Positions 18,993 to 26,772 of a DNA stretch of 64,000 nt are shown one piece after another. Numbering within the stretch: position 1 is the stretch's first letter; each line of letters starts with the position of its first letter. Source of the stretch: Cupriavidus sp. WGlv3 (GTDB lineage: Bacteria; Pseudomonadota; Gammaproteobacteria; Burkholderiales; Burkholderiaceae). Location of the stretch: assembly GCF_023952475.1 (NCBI RefSeq), contig NZ_JALHRX010000019.1, positions 1-64,000 on the forward strand, written 5' to 3'. The notes below the pieces were generated by a model. That model was not told the origin of the DNA and did no database searches. It worked only from the letters and a program-made list of their open reading frames with translations. The translations under genes were made by a program, and so were the position numbers.

Positions 18993-19685
18993 ATGTATTC
19001 CAGGCTGCCGTCCACCTATGAACTGCTGGAAGCGCTCGCCGCCGCCGCGCCCGAGGCTGCGTCCGCGCCGGACAGCCGGCTCGGGCGCGCGCTGTGGCTC
19101 GGCTTTGTCGCGGCGCTGGCCGCGACAATCCTGTGTGGCGCCGGCCTGGCGGCCTTGCGCCTGGGGCTGAAGCAGGCCGTGCCGCCGTGGTCGCTGCGCG
19201 GCTTCGAGGCCCTGTTGGCGCTGGCGGCCGCATGCTATGTCGGCGCCGGGCTGGCGCGCGCCGGCACGGTGCTGGCGCGGCTGCGCCATCCGCTGCGCTG
19301 GCAGGCCACAGAGCTGGACCGCGACAGCGCCGCCGAAGACGCGCTGCTGCGCCGGCTGGCGCGGATCCCGCCGCAGCAGCTGCAGGCGCGCCAGCGGCGC
19401 GTGGCGCTGCAGCTGCGGCTGTGGGAGGGCGCCGCGCGCACGCTGGCGGTGTTGCTGGCGCTGGCGCCGGCCGCCGCGGTGCTGGCCGCGCTGCCGCGCC
19501 AGCAGGCCGTGGCCGGCACGCTGCTGTGGCTCTACGGCGTGATGGTGGTGACCGGCGCCGCCTGCTACCTGTACCTGCATCTGCAATGCAGCCGGCCGCT
19601 GCGGCGCCTGGCCCATGTGCTGGGCGAGGCGGCCGAGCTGAACGCGCAGCTCGGCAAGCGCACGGCTGGGGCGGGCTGCACGTAG
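18993..19685 (+). CDS. Four-helix membrane protein, function unknown
   Basis: This 230-residue protein starts at an ATG at 18993 (MYSRLPSTYELLEAL). Four hydrophobic segments are visible at about 33-57, 68-88, 147-166 and 172-196, with a charged cytoplasmic loop between the second and third (DRDSAAEDALLRRLARI). I recognise no family. It is divergent from gcl with 283 bases between starts, and 142 bases upstream of the LysR gene. Codon use looks native. Longer N-terminal frames are possible but lack a better start. Confidence 0.62.
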   Translation: MYSRLPSTYELLEALAAAAPEAASAPDSRLGRALWLGFVAALAATILCGAGLAALRLGLKQAVPPWSLRGFEALLALAAACYVGAGLARAGTVLARLRHPLRWQATELDRDSAAEDALLRRLARIPPQQLQARQRRVALQLRLWEGAARTLAVLLALAPAAAVLAALPRQQAVAGTLLWLYGVMVVTGAACYLYLHLQCSRPLRRLAHVLGEAAELNAQLGKRTAGAGCT

Positions 19686-19827
19686 CCGCGCACTAGGTGC
19701 CGCCGCGTGCCCGTGACAGGCTGCGGCGGCGGCCCTTATGCGGCGGCCTCGATCCGGTCCATCAGCCGCGCAGGGATGCCACAACCCTGGCGATGCCGCA
19801 CAATGGCGCCCGGGAGACCAATATCCG

Positions 19828-20748
19828 ATGGACAAACTCAAGCAAATCGAAGCCTTTATCGCCGTGGTGGAGCACGGCAGCATGGCCGCCGCGGCGCTGA
19901 CGCAGAACGTCACGCCGGTGATGATCGGCCGCCGCATCAACGCGCTCGAAGCCCGCATCGGCGTCAAGCTGCTGCACCGGTCCACGCGCCGCATCGCCGT
20001 GACCGAGCAGGGCGCGGTGTTCATGGAGCAGTGCAAGAAGGCGCTGGCCGACCTGGACCGCGCCGAGATGCTGATCGCCGAGGGCAAGCACAAGGCCACC
20101 GGCCACCTGATCGTGTCGGCACCGGCGGCGTTCGGGCGCAAGCACGTGGCGCCGCACGCGCCGGTGTTCCTGGCCAGCAACCCCGAAGTGCAGATCTCGT
20201 TCAACCTGACCGACCGCGTGGTCGACCTGGTGCGCGAGGGCTATGACGTCGGCATCCGCATCGGCGGCGCGATCGATCCGAACTTTGTCGCGATCAAGCT
20301 GGCGTCGAACAAGCGCGTGGTGTGCGGCACGCCGGCGTACTTTGCCAAGTACGGCGTGCCGCAGACGCTGGACGACCTGGCCCAGCACAACTGCCTGGCG
20401 TTCAACCTGCAGGGCGGCCAGCAGCGCGGCTGGTATTTCAGCCAGAACGGCAAGACCGTGACCGTGCGCGTCAACGGCAACCTGGACTGCAATGACGGCG
20501 AGCTGCTGCACCGCTGGACCGGCGAGGGCCTGGGCCTGGGCTGGCGTTCCACCTGGGAGATCCTGCCGCAGCTGGAGAGCGGCGAGCTGATCACGGTGCT
20601 GGACGAATACGCGCTGCCGGCCTACGACATCCTCGCCGTGTACCCGCAGCAGCGGCCGGTGCCGGCCAAGATCCGCTTCTTCATCGAGCACCTGAAAGCG
20701 CAGTTCGCGCGCCCGGGCTACTGGATGGACACGGCGGGCGGCAACTGA
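19828..20748 (+). CDS. LysR family transcriptional regulator
   Basis: This 306-residue LysR regulator has an N-terminal winged helix (MDKLKQIEAFIAVVEHGSMA, then ALTQNVTPVMIGRRINALE and LLHRSTRRIAVTEQG) and a periplasmic-binding-protein-like effector domain from about residue 90. The sequence type (VRINGNLDCNDGELL, GLGLGWRSTWE) is that of the large CrgA/DsdC-like clade, whose effectors are diverse. It is neither divergent from nor adjacent to an obvious target operon. The nearest metabolic operon is gcl, two genes away. Its effector cannot be assigned. Confidence 0.92.
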   Translation: MDKLKQIEAFIAVVEHGSMAAAALTQNVTPVMIGRRINALEARIGVKLLHRSTRRIAVTEQGAVFMEQCKKALADLDRAEMLIAEGKHKATGHLIVSAPAAFGRKHVAPHAPVFLASNPEVQISFNLTDRVVDLVREGYDVGIRIGGAIDPNFVAIKLASNKRVVCGTPAYFAKYGVPQTLDDLAQHNCLAFNLQGGQQRGWYFSQNGKTVTVRVNGNLDCNDGELLHRWTGEGLGLGWRSTWEILPQLESGELITVLDEYALPAYDILAVYPQQRPVPAKIRFFIEHLKAQFARPGYWMDTAGGN

Positions 20749-20769
20749 GGCCGCCGCCGCCGCATACCG

Positions 20770-21144
20770 ATGCCGATGCCGATCACCGCCTGGCTGGCCG
20801 ACCTCGTCGTCATCGCGCACGCGCTGTTCATCGTGTTCGTGGTGGCGGGCGGCCTGCTGGTATTGCGCTGGCCGCGGGCCGCGTGGGTGCACCTGCCCGC
20901 CGCGGTCTGGGGCGTGCTGATCGAATGGGCGGGCTGGATCTGCCCGCTGACGCCGCTGGAAAACACGCTGCGCCGGGCTGCCGGGCAGGCCGGCTACAGC
21001 GGCGGCTTTGTCGAGCGCTACCTGTTGCCGATGATCTATCCGGCGGGGCTGACGCCATCAGTGCAGTTGTGGCTGGGCCTGGTGGTGCTGGTGGTGAACG
21101 TCGCGATCTATGCGCTGTGGTGGCGCCGGCGGCGCCACCACTGA
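20770..21144 (+). CDS. DUF2784 family small membrane protein
   Basis: This 124-residue protein has about three or four membrane segments and the conserved DUF2784 pattern: a first helix with VVIAHALFIVFVVAGG, then WVHLPAAVWGVLIEWAGWICPLTPLE, LRRAAGQAGYSGGFVERYLLP and YPAGL. No function is known for the family. It begins 21 bases after the LysR stop codon and could share its transcript. It converges with the enoyl-CoA hydratase gene. Confidence 0.8.
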   Translation: MPMPITAWLADLVVIAHALFIVFVVAGGLLVLRWPRAAWVHLPAAVWGVLIEWAGWICPLTPLENTLRRAAGQAGYSGGFVERYLLPMIYPAGLTPSVQLWLGLVVLVVNVAIYALWWRRRRHH

Positions 21145-21153
21145 GAGCTGTTT

Positions 21154-21987
21154 TCAGCCTGCCGGCTTGAAGCGCGGCGCGCGCTTCTCCAGGTTGGCCA
21201 GCACCGCCTCGCGCTGGTTGGGCGAGCCCACCAGCCGGTCCTGCTCGTCGGACTCGGCCTGCAGGATGGCGGCGTGGTCGCCGCGCTCCGCCACCGCCAT
21301 CAGCCGCTTGGCGGCGCGGATCGCATCCGGATTCTTCTGCGCGACTTCGCGCGCGGCGGCCAGCGCCGCGGCGCGCGGGTCGTCGGCGAGGTAGGTGCCC
21401 AGTCCCAGCTCGCACGCCTCGGTGCCGCTCAGCACGCGCGCGCTGTAAATCAGCTCGCGCAGCACATCGGGGCGCACCAGCCCGCGCGTCAGCACCATGC
21501 CCGCCATGTCGGGCACCAGCCCCCACTTCAGCTCCATCACGGACAGCCTGGCATCCGGCGCCACGTAGCGGACATCGGCGCCCAGCGCCACCTGCAGACC
21601 GCCGCCAAAGGCCACGCCATGCACCGCGGCGAAGACCGGCACCGGCAGCTCGCGCCAGACCATGCAGGCGTACTGCGGGCGATTGGAGATGCCATGGGTG
21701 CGCTGGCCGAGCCGGCCGGCGCCGATGCTGTCGTGCTGCGACGCGCCCGCATCGTCCGACAGCATGCCGGCCATGCGGCCCATGTCGAGCCCGGCGCAGA
21801 AGGCGCGGCCTTCGCCGGACAGCACCACCGCGCGCAGGTCCGGCAGGCGCGCAAGCTGCGCGCCGGTCTCGATCAGCGCATCGAACATGGCCTGGTCGAG
21901 CGCGTTCATCTTGTCGGGGCGGTTCAGGCGGACGTCGGCGACGCCGTCTTCGATCGTCACGAGGATACGTTCATTGCTGGCACTCAT
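21154..21987 (-). CDS. Enoyl-CoA hydratase/isomerase family protein
   Basis: This 277-residue crotonase-fold enzyme starts at 21987 behind a strong AAGGAGCC ribosome-binding site. It carries the oxyanion-hole pieces GRAFCAGLDMGRMAG and VHGVAFGGGLQVALGADVRY, and an acid residue in the ELKWGLVPDM segment. An unusually long loop follows CAGLD (SDDAGASQHDSIGAGRLGQ), a feature of crotonase-like CoA isomerases. It is the last gene in a three-gene cluster with a PaaG-like enzyme and an SDR. The true CoA-ester substrate is unknown. Confidence 0.85.
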   Translation of the reverse strand: MSASNERILVTIEDGVADVRLNRPDKMNALDQAMFDALIETGAQLARLPDLRAVVLSGEGRAFCAGLDMGRMAGMLSDDAGASQHDSIGAGRLGQRTHGISNRPQYACMVWRELPVPVFAAVHGVAFGGGLQVALGADVRYVAPDARLSVMELKWGLVPDMAGMVLTRGLVRPDVLRELIYSARVLSGTEACELGLGTYLADDPRAAALAAAREVAQKNPDAIRAAKRLMAVAERGDHAAILQAESDEQDRLVGSPNQREAVLANLEKRAPRFKPAG

Positions 21988-22027
21988 GCGGGCTCCTTGG
22001 AAGTGGCGGTGGTGGCAGTCGCCGCGC

Positions 22028-22807
22028 TCAGCGGCCCTTGAACTGCGGCTTGCGCTTCTCGACGAAGGCGGCCACGCCTTCCTGGCAGTCCTCACTGCGG
22101 CTTGCGCGCGACTGCAGCGTGGCTTCCACTTCCAGCTGCGCGGCCAGGTCGTTGCCGAGGCTCTGGTTGAGCGCCTGCTTGATCATGGCGTAGGCCATGG
22201 TCGGCATGGTCGCCAGGTGGCGGGCCAGCTTGCCGGCCTCGTCCCGCAGCGCGGCGTCGTCATGGACCTTCCACACCAGGCCGATGCGGTGGGCTTCTTC
22301 GGCGTCGATCTTCTCGGCCAGGATAGCGAGCGCGCGGGCGCGCATCTCGCCTGCATAGCGCGGCAGGAAGTAGGTGCTGCCGGCATCCGGGATCAGGCCG
22401 ATCTTGGAGAACGCCTGCAGGAAGCTGGCCGAGCGCGCCGCCAGCACCACGTCGCCGGCCAGCGCCAGGCTCATGCCGGCACCGGCCGCCACGCCGTTGA
22501 CCGCGGTGATGACCGGCTTGGGCATCTCGCGCAGCGCCATGATGATCGGGTGATAGCGCTCGCGCAGCAGCGTGCCGGAATCGGACACGCCGCCGCCCTG
22601 GCGCGCGGCCAGGTCGGCGCCGGCGCAGAAGCCGCGGCCGGCGCCGGTCAGCAGCACGGCGCGCACCTCGGCATCGGCCGCGGCGCGGTCCACGGCCTCG
22701 CGCAGTTCGCGCAGGATGTCGGCGTTCAGTGCATTGAGCACCTCCGGGCGGTTCAGGGTCAGCGTGGCCACGCCTTCGCTGGCTTGGTAGAGGACGGTTG
22801 CCGTCAT
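22028..22807 (-). CDS. PaaG-like enoyl-CoA hydratase/isomerase
   Basis: This 259-residue crotonase-fold protein resembles PaaG/PaaB-type enzymes. It has GRGFCAGADLAAR, VNGVAAGAGMSLALAGDVVLAA, and especially SFLQAFSKIGLIPDAGSTYF, where the aspartate matches the PaaG catalytic acid. PaaG isomerises ring-1,2-epoxyphenylacetyl-CoA to the oxepin, and also acts as a delta3-delta2 enoyl-CoA isomerase. No other paa genes (paaABCDE, paaK) are nearby. It may therefore act instead in degradation of unsaturated acyl-CoA together with the adjacent dienoyl-CoA-reductase-like SDR. Confidence 0.85.
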   Translation of the reverse strand: MTATVLYQASEGVATLTLNRPEVLNALNADILRELREAVDRAAADAEVRAVLLTGAGRGFCAGADLAARQGGGVSDSGTLLRERYHPIIMALREMPKPVITAVNGVAAGAGMSLALAGDVVLAARSASFLQAFSKIGLIPDAGSTYFLPRYAGEMRARALAILAEKIDAEEAHRIGLVWKVHDDAALRDEAGKLARHLATMPTMAYAMIKQALNQSLGNDLAAQLEVEATLQSRASRSEDCQEGVAAFVEKRKPQFKGR

Positions 22808-22862
22808 GGTGGTTCTCCTGGTTTCTGGGTCGTTGCGGGTGCGGATATCCGGTGCAGCCGGG

Positions 22863-23666
22863 CTATTGCGGCTTCTTCAGCGCGTCGGCCGAGGCGTCGC
22901 CCAGCTTGCTGCCGCCGTCGCAGTCGAGGATGGTGCCGGTGACGTAGTGCGCGTTGTCGCTGCTCAGGTACATCGCGGCGTCGGCGATGTCGTCCTTGGT
23001 GCCGTAGTCGCGCAGCGCCAGGCGCGCCTTGTAGCGGGCCTCCATCTCGGGCGTCGGCGCCAGTCGCGCCATGCCTTCGGTGTCGGCGATCGGGCCGGGC
23101 GAGATGCCGTTCACGCGCACGCCGGCCGGGCCCCATTCCATCGCCAGGCACTTGATCAGCATGTTGATGCCGGCCTTGGCGGCACAGGCATGGGCCTGGA
23201 ACATCATCGCGTTGACCGCCTGCGGCGCGGTGATCGCGATCAGCGACGCGCCCGGCTTGTTGAGGTGATCGAAGCTGGCGCGGAACACGTTGAAGGTGCC
23301 GAGCAGGTCGATATCGACCACGGTCTTGAAGGCATTGGCCGACATGCCGACCACGGGCGCAAGGAAATTGCCGGCGGCACCCGAGATGACCACGTCGATC
23401 GGGCCCAGTTCGTCCTGCGCACGCGCAAAGGCGGCCTCGACCGCGGCGTAGTCGCGCACGTCGGCGGCCATGCCGATGGCGGTGCCGCCAGCTGCGGTGA
23501 TGGTGTCGGCCGCGGCCTGGATGCGCTCGGCGGTGCGGCTGATCAGCGCCAGCCGGGCGCCGGCGCGCGCAAAGCCGTGCGCGATGCCGAGGTTGATGCC
23601 GGATGAGGCGCCGGCGACGAATACGGTCTTGCCGGCAAAGGCGTCGGGGCGGAAGGCGCTGGGCAT
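22863..23666 (-). CDS. SDR oxidoreductase, 2,4-dienoyl-CoA reductase-like
   Basis: This 267-residue short-chain dehydrogenase has the cofactor motif VFVAGASSGINLGIA near residue 16 and SGAAGNFLAP in the central strand. The catalytic lysine is in HACAAKAGINMLIK and is followed by EWGPAGVRVNGISPGPI. The tyrosine expected four residues before that lysine is alanine. This is usual in the peroxisomal-type 2,4-dienoyl-CoA reductases and trans-2-enoyl reductases, which use a different active site. It heads the cluster with the two crotonase-fold enzymes, consistent with unsaturated acyl-CoA breakdown. Confidence 0.85.
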   Translation of the reverse strand: MPSAFRPDAFAGKTVFVAGASSGINLGIAHGFARAGARLALISRTAERIQAAADTITAAGGTAIGMAADVRDYAAVEAAFARAQDELGPIDVVISGAAGNFLAPVVGMSANAFKTVVDIDLLGTFNVFRASFDHLNKPGASLIAITAPQAVNAMMFQAHACAAKAGINMLIKCLAMEWGPAGVRVNGISPGPIADTEGMARLAPTPEMEARYKARLALRDYGTKDDIADAAMYLSSDNAHYVTGTILDCDGGSKLGDASADALKKPQ

Positions 23667-24247
23667 GGGAAGTCCTTTTCGATCGGGAAGCAGGGCGGAT
23701 TCAGGCGAGGGCTAGCGCCGGCGGTGCGACGGCACGGCAGGTATCGCGCGATGGCGCATGGCGGTCTCCCTGTGATTGTTATCGTGTGCGGCTGCCCCAA
23801 CAGCGTGGCGGGGCGGCGCGGGCCTCTGGCGGGGCCTGCGGCATCCTAACCCGAAGGCGGGATTCGTTTTTCACGCAGGGCGGGCGCGGACGCGCGCGCC
23901 AGGCGCACACGGCACGACCACGCGGCAATCCCGAGCGTGGGCGCGGCGCACCGCAACCTGCTGTCGGAAAAGGGAAAAACCGGTGCGGGACGGCACGGGT
24001 TAGAGGCCGCCGGGCAGCGCGCCATTCGGCGTCGCGGAACCCCGTCCTCAGAAAAAAGAAAGCCCGCACACCGTTGCAGCGTGCGGGCAGCCTGTCGACG
24101 ATGAGGTGCCGGCAGGCAAGTGCTCATGAAGTGCGCCCCCGCGTCTTCATGGCGAGATGAAGTTTGCGCGCGGGCGGCCCGGGGTGCTTTGACTCACGTC
24201 AAGCGGCCGGCACCAACGACGGAGAGGGGGAAGGGCGGAGCAGGCGC
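23667..24247. other. Gene-free stretch between the acyl-CoA cluster and the gntR terminator
   Basis: About 580 bases. The left part must hold the promoter for the SDR gene, and a 15-codon mini-frame (23759 down to 23712) with a good ribosome-binding site sits there. The right part holds the gntR terminator (24050-24088). I see no credible gene in between. Confidence 0.5.
24050..24088 (-). terminator. Rho-independent terminator downstream of the GntR gene
   Basis: Reading the minus strand, GCCCGCAC (24088-24081) pairs with GTGCGGGC (24069-24062) around an 11-base loop, followed by TTTCTTTTTTC. It lies about 160 bases beyond the GntR stop codon, with no gene in between. Confidence 0.8.
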
Positions 24248-24940
24248 CTAGGCCAGCAGCGCGGCGACCAGGTCCTTGCCGCGCGCCACCGGCGCGGTTT
24301 CCTCGAAATGCAGCGCGCCTTCGACGTGGCCCAGGTGGTCCACCATCAGCGTGACGGCGCGCTCGACATCGCCGGCACGGGCGGCCTCGATAAACTCGCG
24401 GTGCTCGTCCGACGAGCAGGCCGCGTCGCGGCGCGACTGGTACAGCATGGTGATCACCGCGCTGCGTGCCGACAGCTCGCGCATCATCTCGGTCAGCACG
24501 CCGTTGCCGACCACCTCTGCCAGCACGATATGGAAGTCGCCCAGCAGCCGGGTGCGCACCTGGGCATCGTTGCCCGCCAGCGACTTGCGCTCGGCCGCCA
24601 GGTGGCGGTCGATGCGCTTGTAGTCGGCGGCGGTGGCCTTGGCGACGAATTCGCGCGCCAGCGCGGCTTCGAGGATGCGGCGCACGGCGAATACCTCGCG
24701 CGCTTCCTCGGCGCTGGGCTTGGCCACGAACGCCCCTTTGTCCGGCACGATCTGGATGACCTTGTCCTTGGACAGCATCAGCAGCGCCGCGCGCACCTTG
24801 GTGCGGCTGACGCGGTAGACGCTGGCCAGCGCCTCCTCGCGCAGCTTGGTGCCGGGCGGCAGGCGGTGCGAAACGATGGCCGCGACGATGTCGTCGGCGA
24901 TCGCTTCGGCGGTCATGTCAGGATCGATATGCTCGGGCAT
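24248..24940 (-). CDS. GntR family (FCD) transcriptional regulator
   Basis: This 230-residue regulator has an N-terminal GntR winged helix (ADDIVAAIVSHRLPPGTKLREEALA, with VSRTKVRAALLML) and an all-helical FCD effector domain with metal-binding histidine positions (DFHIVLAEVVGN, SSDEHREFIEAA, MVDHLGHVE). The FCD group usually senses organic acids. It lies 47 bases downstream of dctA in the same direction and probably shares its transcript. It is thus a candidate regulator of dctA and of the divergent amidohydrolase genes. The frame is open far upstream through dctA, but only this start fits the family. Confidence 0.92.
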   Translation of the reverse strand: MPEHIDPDMTAEAIADDIVAAIVSHRLPPGTKLREEALASVYRVSRTKVRAALLMLSKDKVIQIVPDKGAFVAKPSAEEAREVFAVRRILEAALAREFVAKATAADYKRIDRHLAAERKSLAGNDAQVRTRLLGDFHIVLAEVVGNGVLTEMMRELSARSAVITMLYQSRRDAACSSDEHREFIEAARAGDVERAVTLMVDHLGHVEGALHFEETAPVARGKDLVAALLA

Positions 24941-24987
24941 GGCAGCGCACTTGCGCAGAGGCTGCGCGGTTGGGGAGATGCGTGATT

Positions 24988-26385
24988 CTAGCGCCCAGCG
25001 ACCGGGCCCGGCACGATGGCCGGAGTGGCGGCGTCCTGCGCCATCGCGGCCAGGCCGGCATCCAGGTCGGTCGCCTCGATGGTGCCGTTCAGCACGCCAT
25101 GGGCCCGGGCGCGGTCGATGTCCTTCTCCCACGCGGCCACCACCACGGTGGCGACGCAATTGCCGATCAGGTTGCCGAGCGCGCGCGCGATGCCGATAAA
25201 CCAGTCCACCGACAGCACCAGCACCAGGCCGATCGCCGGGATCGCCGGGTGTGCCGACAGCGTCGCGGCCAGGATCACGATGGCCGAGCCGGGAATGCCG
25301 TGGGCGCCCTTGGAGGTGATCAGCGCCACCGCCAGGATGCCGAGCAGGTCGGCCATCGCCAGCGGCGTGTTGGTCGCCTGCGCGATAAAGACCGCGGCCA
25401 GCGTCAGGTAGATCGAGAACGCGTCCAGGTTGAAGGAGTAGCCGGTCGGAATCACCAGGCCCACCACCGACTTCTTCACGCCCATGAACTCGAGCTTCTT
25501 CATCACCTGCGGCAGCACGCTGTCGGACGAGGCGGTGCCCAGCACCACCAGCAGCTCGGCGCGCAGGTAGCGGATCAGCTTGATCACCGAGAAGCCGCAC
25601 GCGCGCATGATGCCGCCCAGCACCCCCAGCACGAACACGATCACCGCGCCGTAGAACAGCAGCACCAGGAAGCCCAGCTGCTTGAGCGAGCCGATGCCGT
25701 ACTTGCCGACCGTGAACGCCACCGCGCCCAGCACGCCCAGCGGCGCCAGCTTGATGATGAAGCCCATCATCTTGAACAGCGTGTGCGAGAAGGTATCGAT
25801 CAGGCTGACCAGCGGCCGGCCCGGCTCGCCCACCAGCGACAGCGCGCAGCCGAACAGGATCGACACCACCAGTACCTGCAGCACGTCGCCGTTGGCGAAG
25901 GCGCCGAACACGGTGTTGGGGATCAGCTTGAGCAGGAAGTCGACCGTGCCCTGGTCCTTGACCTTGGTCGCGTTGTCGATAAAGCCGGCGATGGCCGAGG
26001 CGTCGAGCGACCGGGGATCGACGTTCATGCCCACGCCCGGCTGGAACACGTAGGCGAGCACGATGCCCAGCGCCAGCGCGATGGTGGTGACGATCTCGAA
26101 ATACACCACCGCCTTGATGCCGACGCGGCCCACCTTCTTCAGCTCGCCGGCGCCACAGATGCCGGCCACCACCACGCAGAACACGATCGGGCCGATCAGC
26201 ATCTTGATCAGCTTGATAAAGGCATCGCCGAGCGGCTTGAGCTTGGCGGCGAACTCGGGGAAGGCGAGGCCGAGCGCCGTGCCGATCACCAGGGCGATCA
26301 GCACCTGGCCGAACAGCGAGCGGGTAAAGCGGGTGTGCAGGCGGGGGCTGCCCGGGCGCTGCTGCGAGGGAACTGCGTGCTGCAT
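24988..26385 (-). CDS. dctA: C4-dicarboxylate:cation symporter DctA
   Basis: This 465-residue transporter of the DAACS family has about eight membrane helices and the two re-entrant loops. Conserved marks are LIKMLIGPIVFCVVVAGI, the serine-rich loop LGTASSDSVLPQVMKKLE, VIPTGYSFNLDAFSIYL, the second loop SKGAHGIPGSAIVILA, and DWFIGIARALGNLIGN. DctA imports fumarate, malate and succinate, and in some species orotate, with protons or sodium. Here it is divergent from a ureide-type amidohydrolase and followed by a GntR regulator, so its physiological substrate may be a related carboxylate. Confidence 0.94.
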   Translation of the reverse strand: MQHAVPSQQRPGSPRLHTRFTRSLFGQVLIALVIGTALGLAFPEFAAKLKPLGDAFIKLIKMLIGPIVFCVVVAGICGAGELKKVGRVGIKAVVYFEIVTTIALALGIVLAYVFQPGVGMNVDPRSLDASAIAGFIDNATKVKDQGTVDFLLKLIPNTVFGAFANGDVLQVLVVSILFGCALSLVGEPGRPLVSLIDTFSHTLFKMMGFIIKLAPLGVLGAVAFTVGKYGIGSLKQLGFLVLLFYGAVIVFVLGVLGGIMRACGFSVIKLIRYLRAELLVVLGTASSDSVLPQVMKKLEFMGVKKSVVGLVIPTGYSFNLDAFSIYLTLAAVFIAQATNTPLAMADLLGILAVALITSKGAHGIPGSAIVILAATLSAHPAIPAIGLVLVLSVDWFIGIARALGNLIGNCVATVVVAAWEKDIDRARAHGVLNGTIEATDLDAGLAAMAQDAATPAIVPGPVAGR

Positions 26386-26772
26386 GGTTGTCTCCGTGCG
26401 GGGCCGGTCCTGTGCGCTGGCCGGCCCATTTCGATCCAGGAATCACCGGCGGCCCGTGCTCTGACGGCTGGATTGGGCTGCCGGCCTTACGTTCCGGGCG
26501 GGACTCCGGGTCGGGAGTACGCCACCGCGTGGGCAGCCCCCCCTGTTGGGACGGATCCCACGCCATCCGCTGTCCGGACCGGATTGTCCGCGGCGGATTG
26601 TCTGAACGTGGAAGCGAATATAGTGCATATCATTTTTGTATGCAATTTTTGAATTCACTGTGCTACCATGAATCGCACAGAATAGAGCTTCGGCCATGGG
26701 CGCCCCAGCCCGCACTGGCACCCCGCCAGCCACGCCGCCGCGGCTTTCACGCACTTCCAGCAGGAGACACGC
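26386..26772. other. Divergent intergenic region dctA / amidohydrolase
   Basis: About 390 bases between two divergent start codons. The right half (26615-26690) is AT-rich and probably carries the promoters. It contains an inverted repeat at 26624-26644, listed separately. Two direct copies of GGATTGTC lie just upstream, near 26581 and 26596. No gene is visible. Confidence 0.6.
26624..26644. promoter_or_regulatory. Candidate operator dyad TGCATA-N9-TATGCA
   Basis: TGCATA (26624-26629) and TATGCA (26639-26644) form a perfect 6+6 inverted repeat around an AT-rich spacer, in the divergent region served by the neighbouring GntR regulator. Assigning it to that regulator is inference from position. 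Confidence 0.45.

Noticed and set aside
24248-26566. A single 772-codon minus-strand frame covering dctA and the GntR gene
   Set aside because: Only its last 230 codons are protein-like (the GntR regulator); the remainder is out of frame with dctA, which is intact in another frame.
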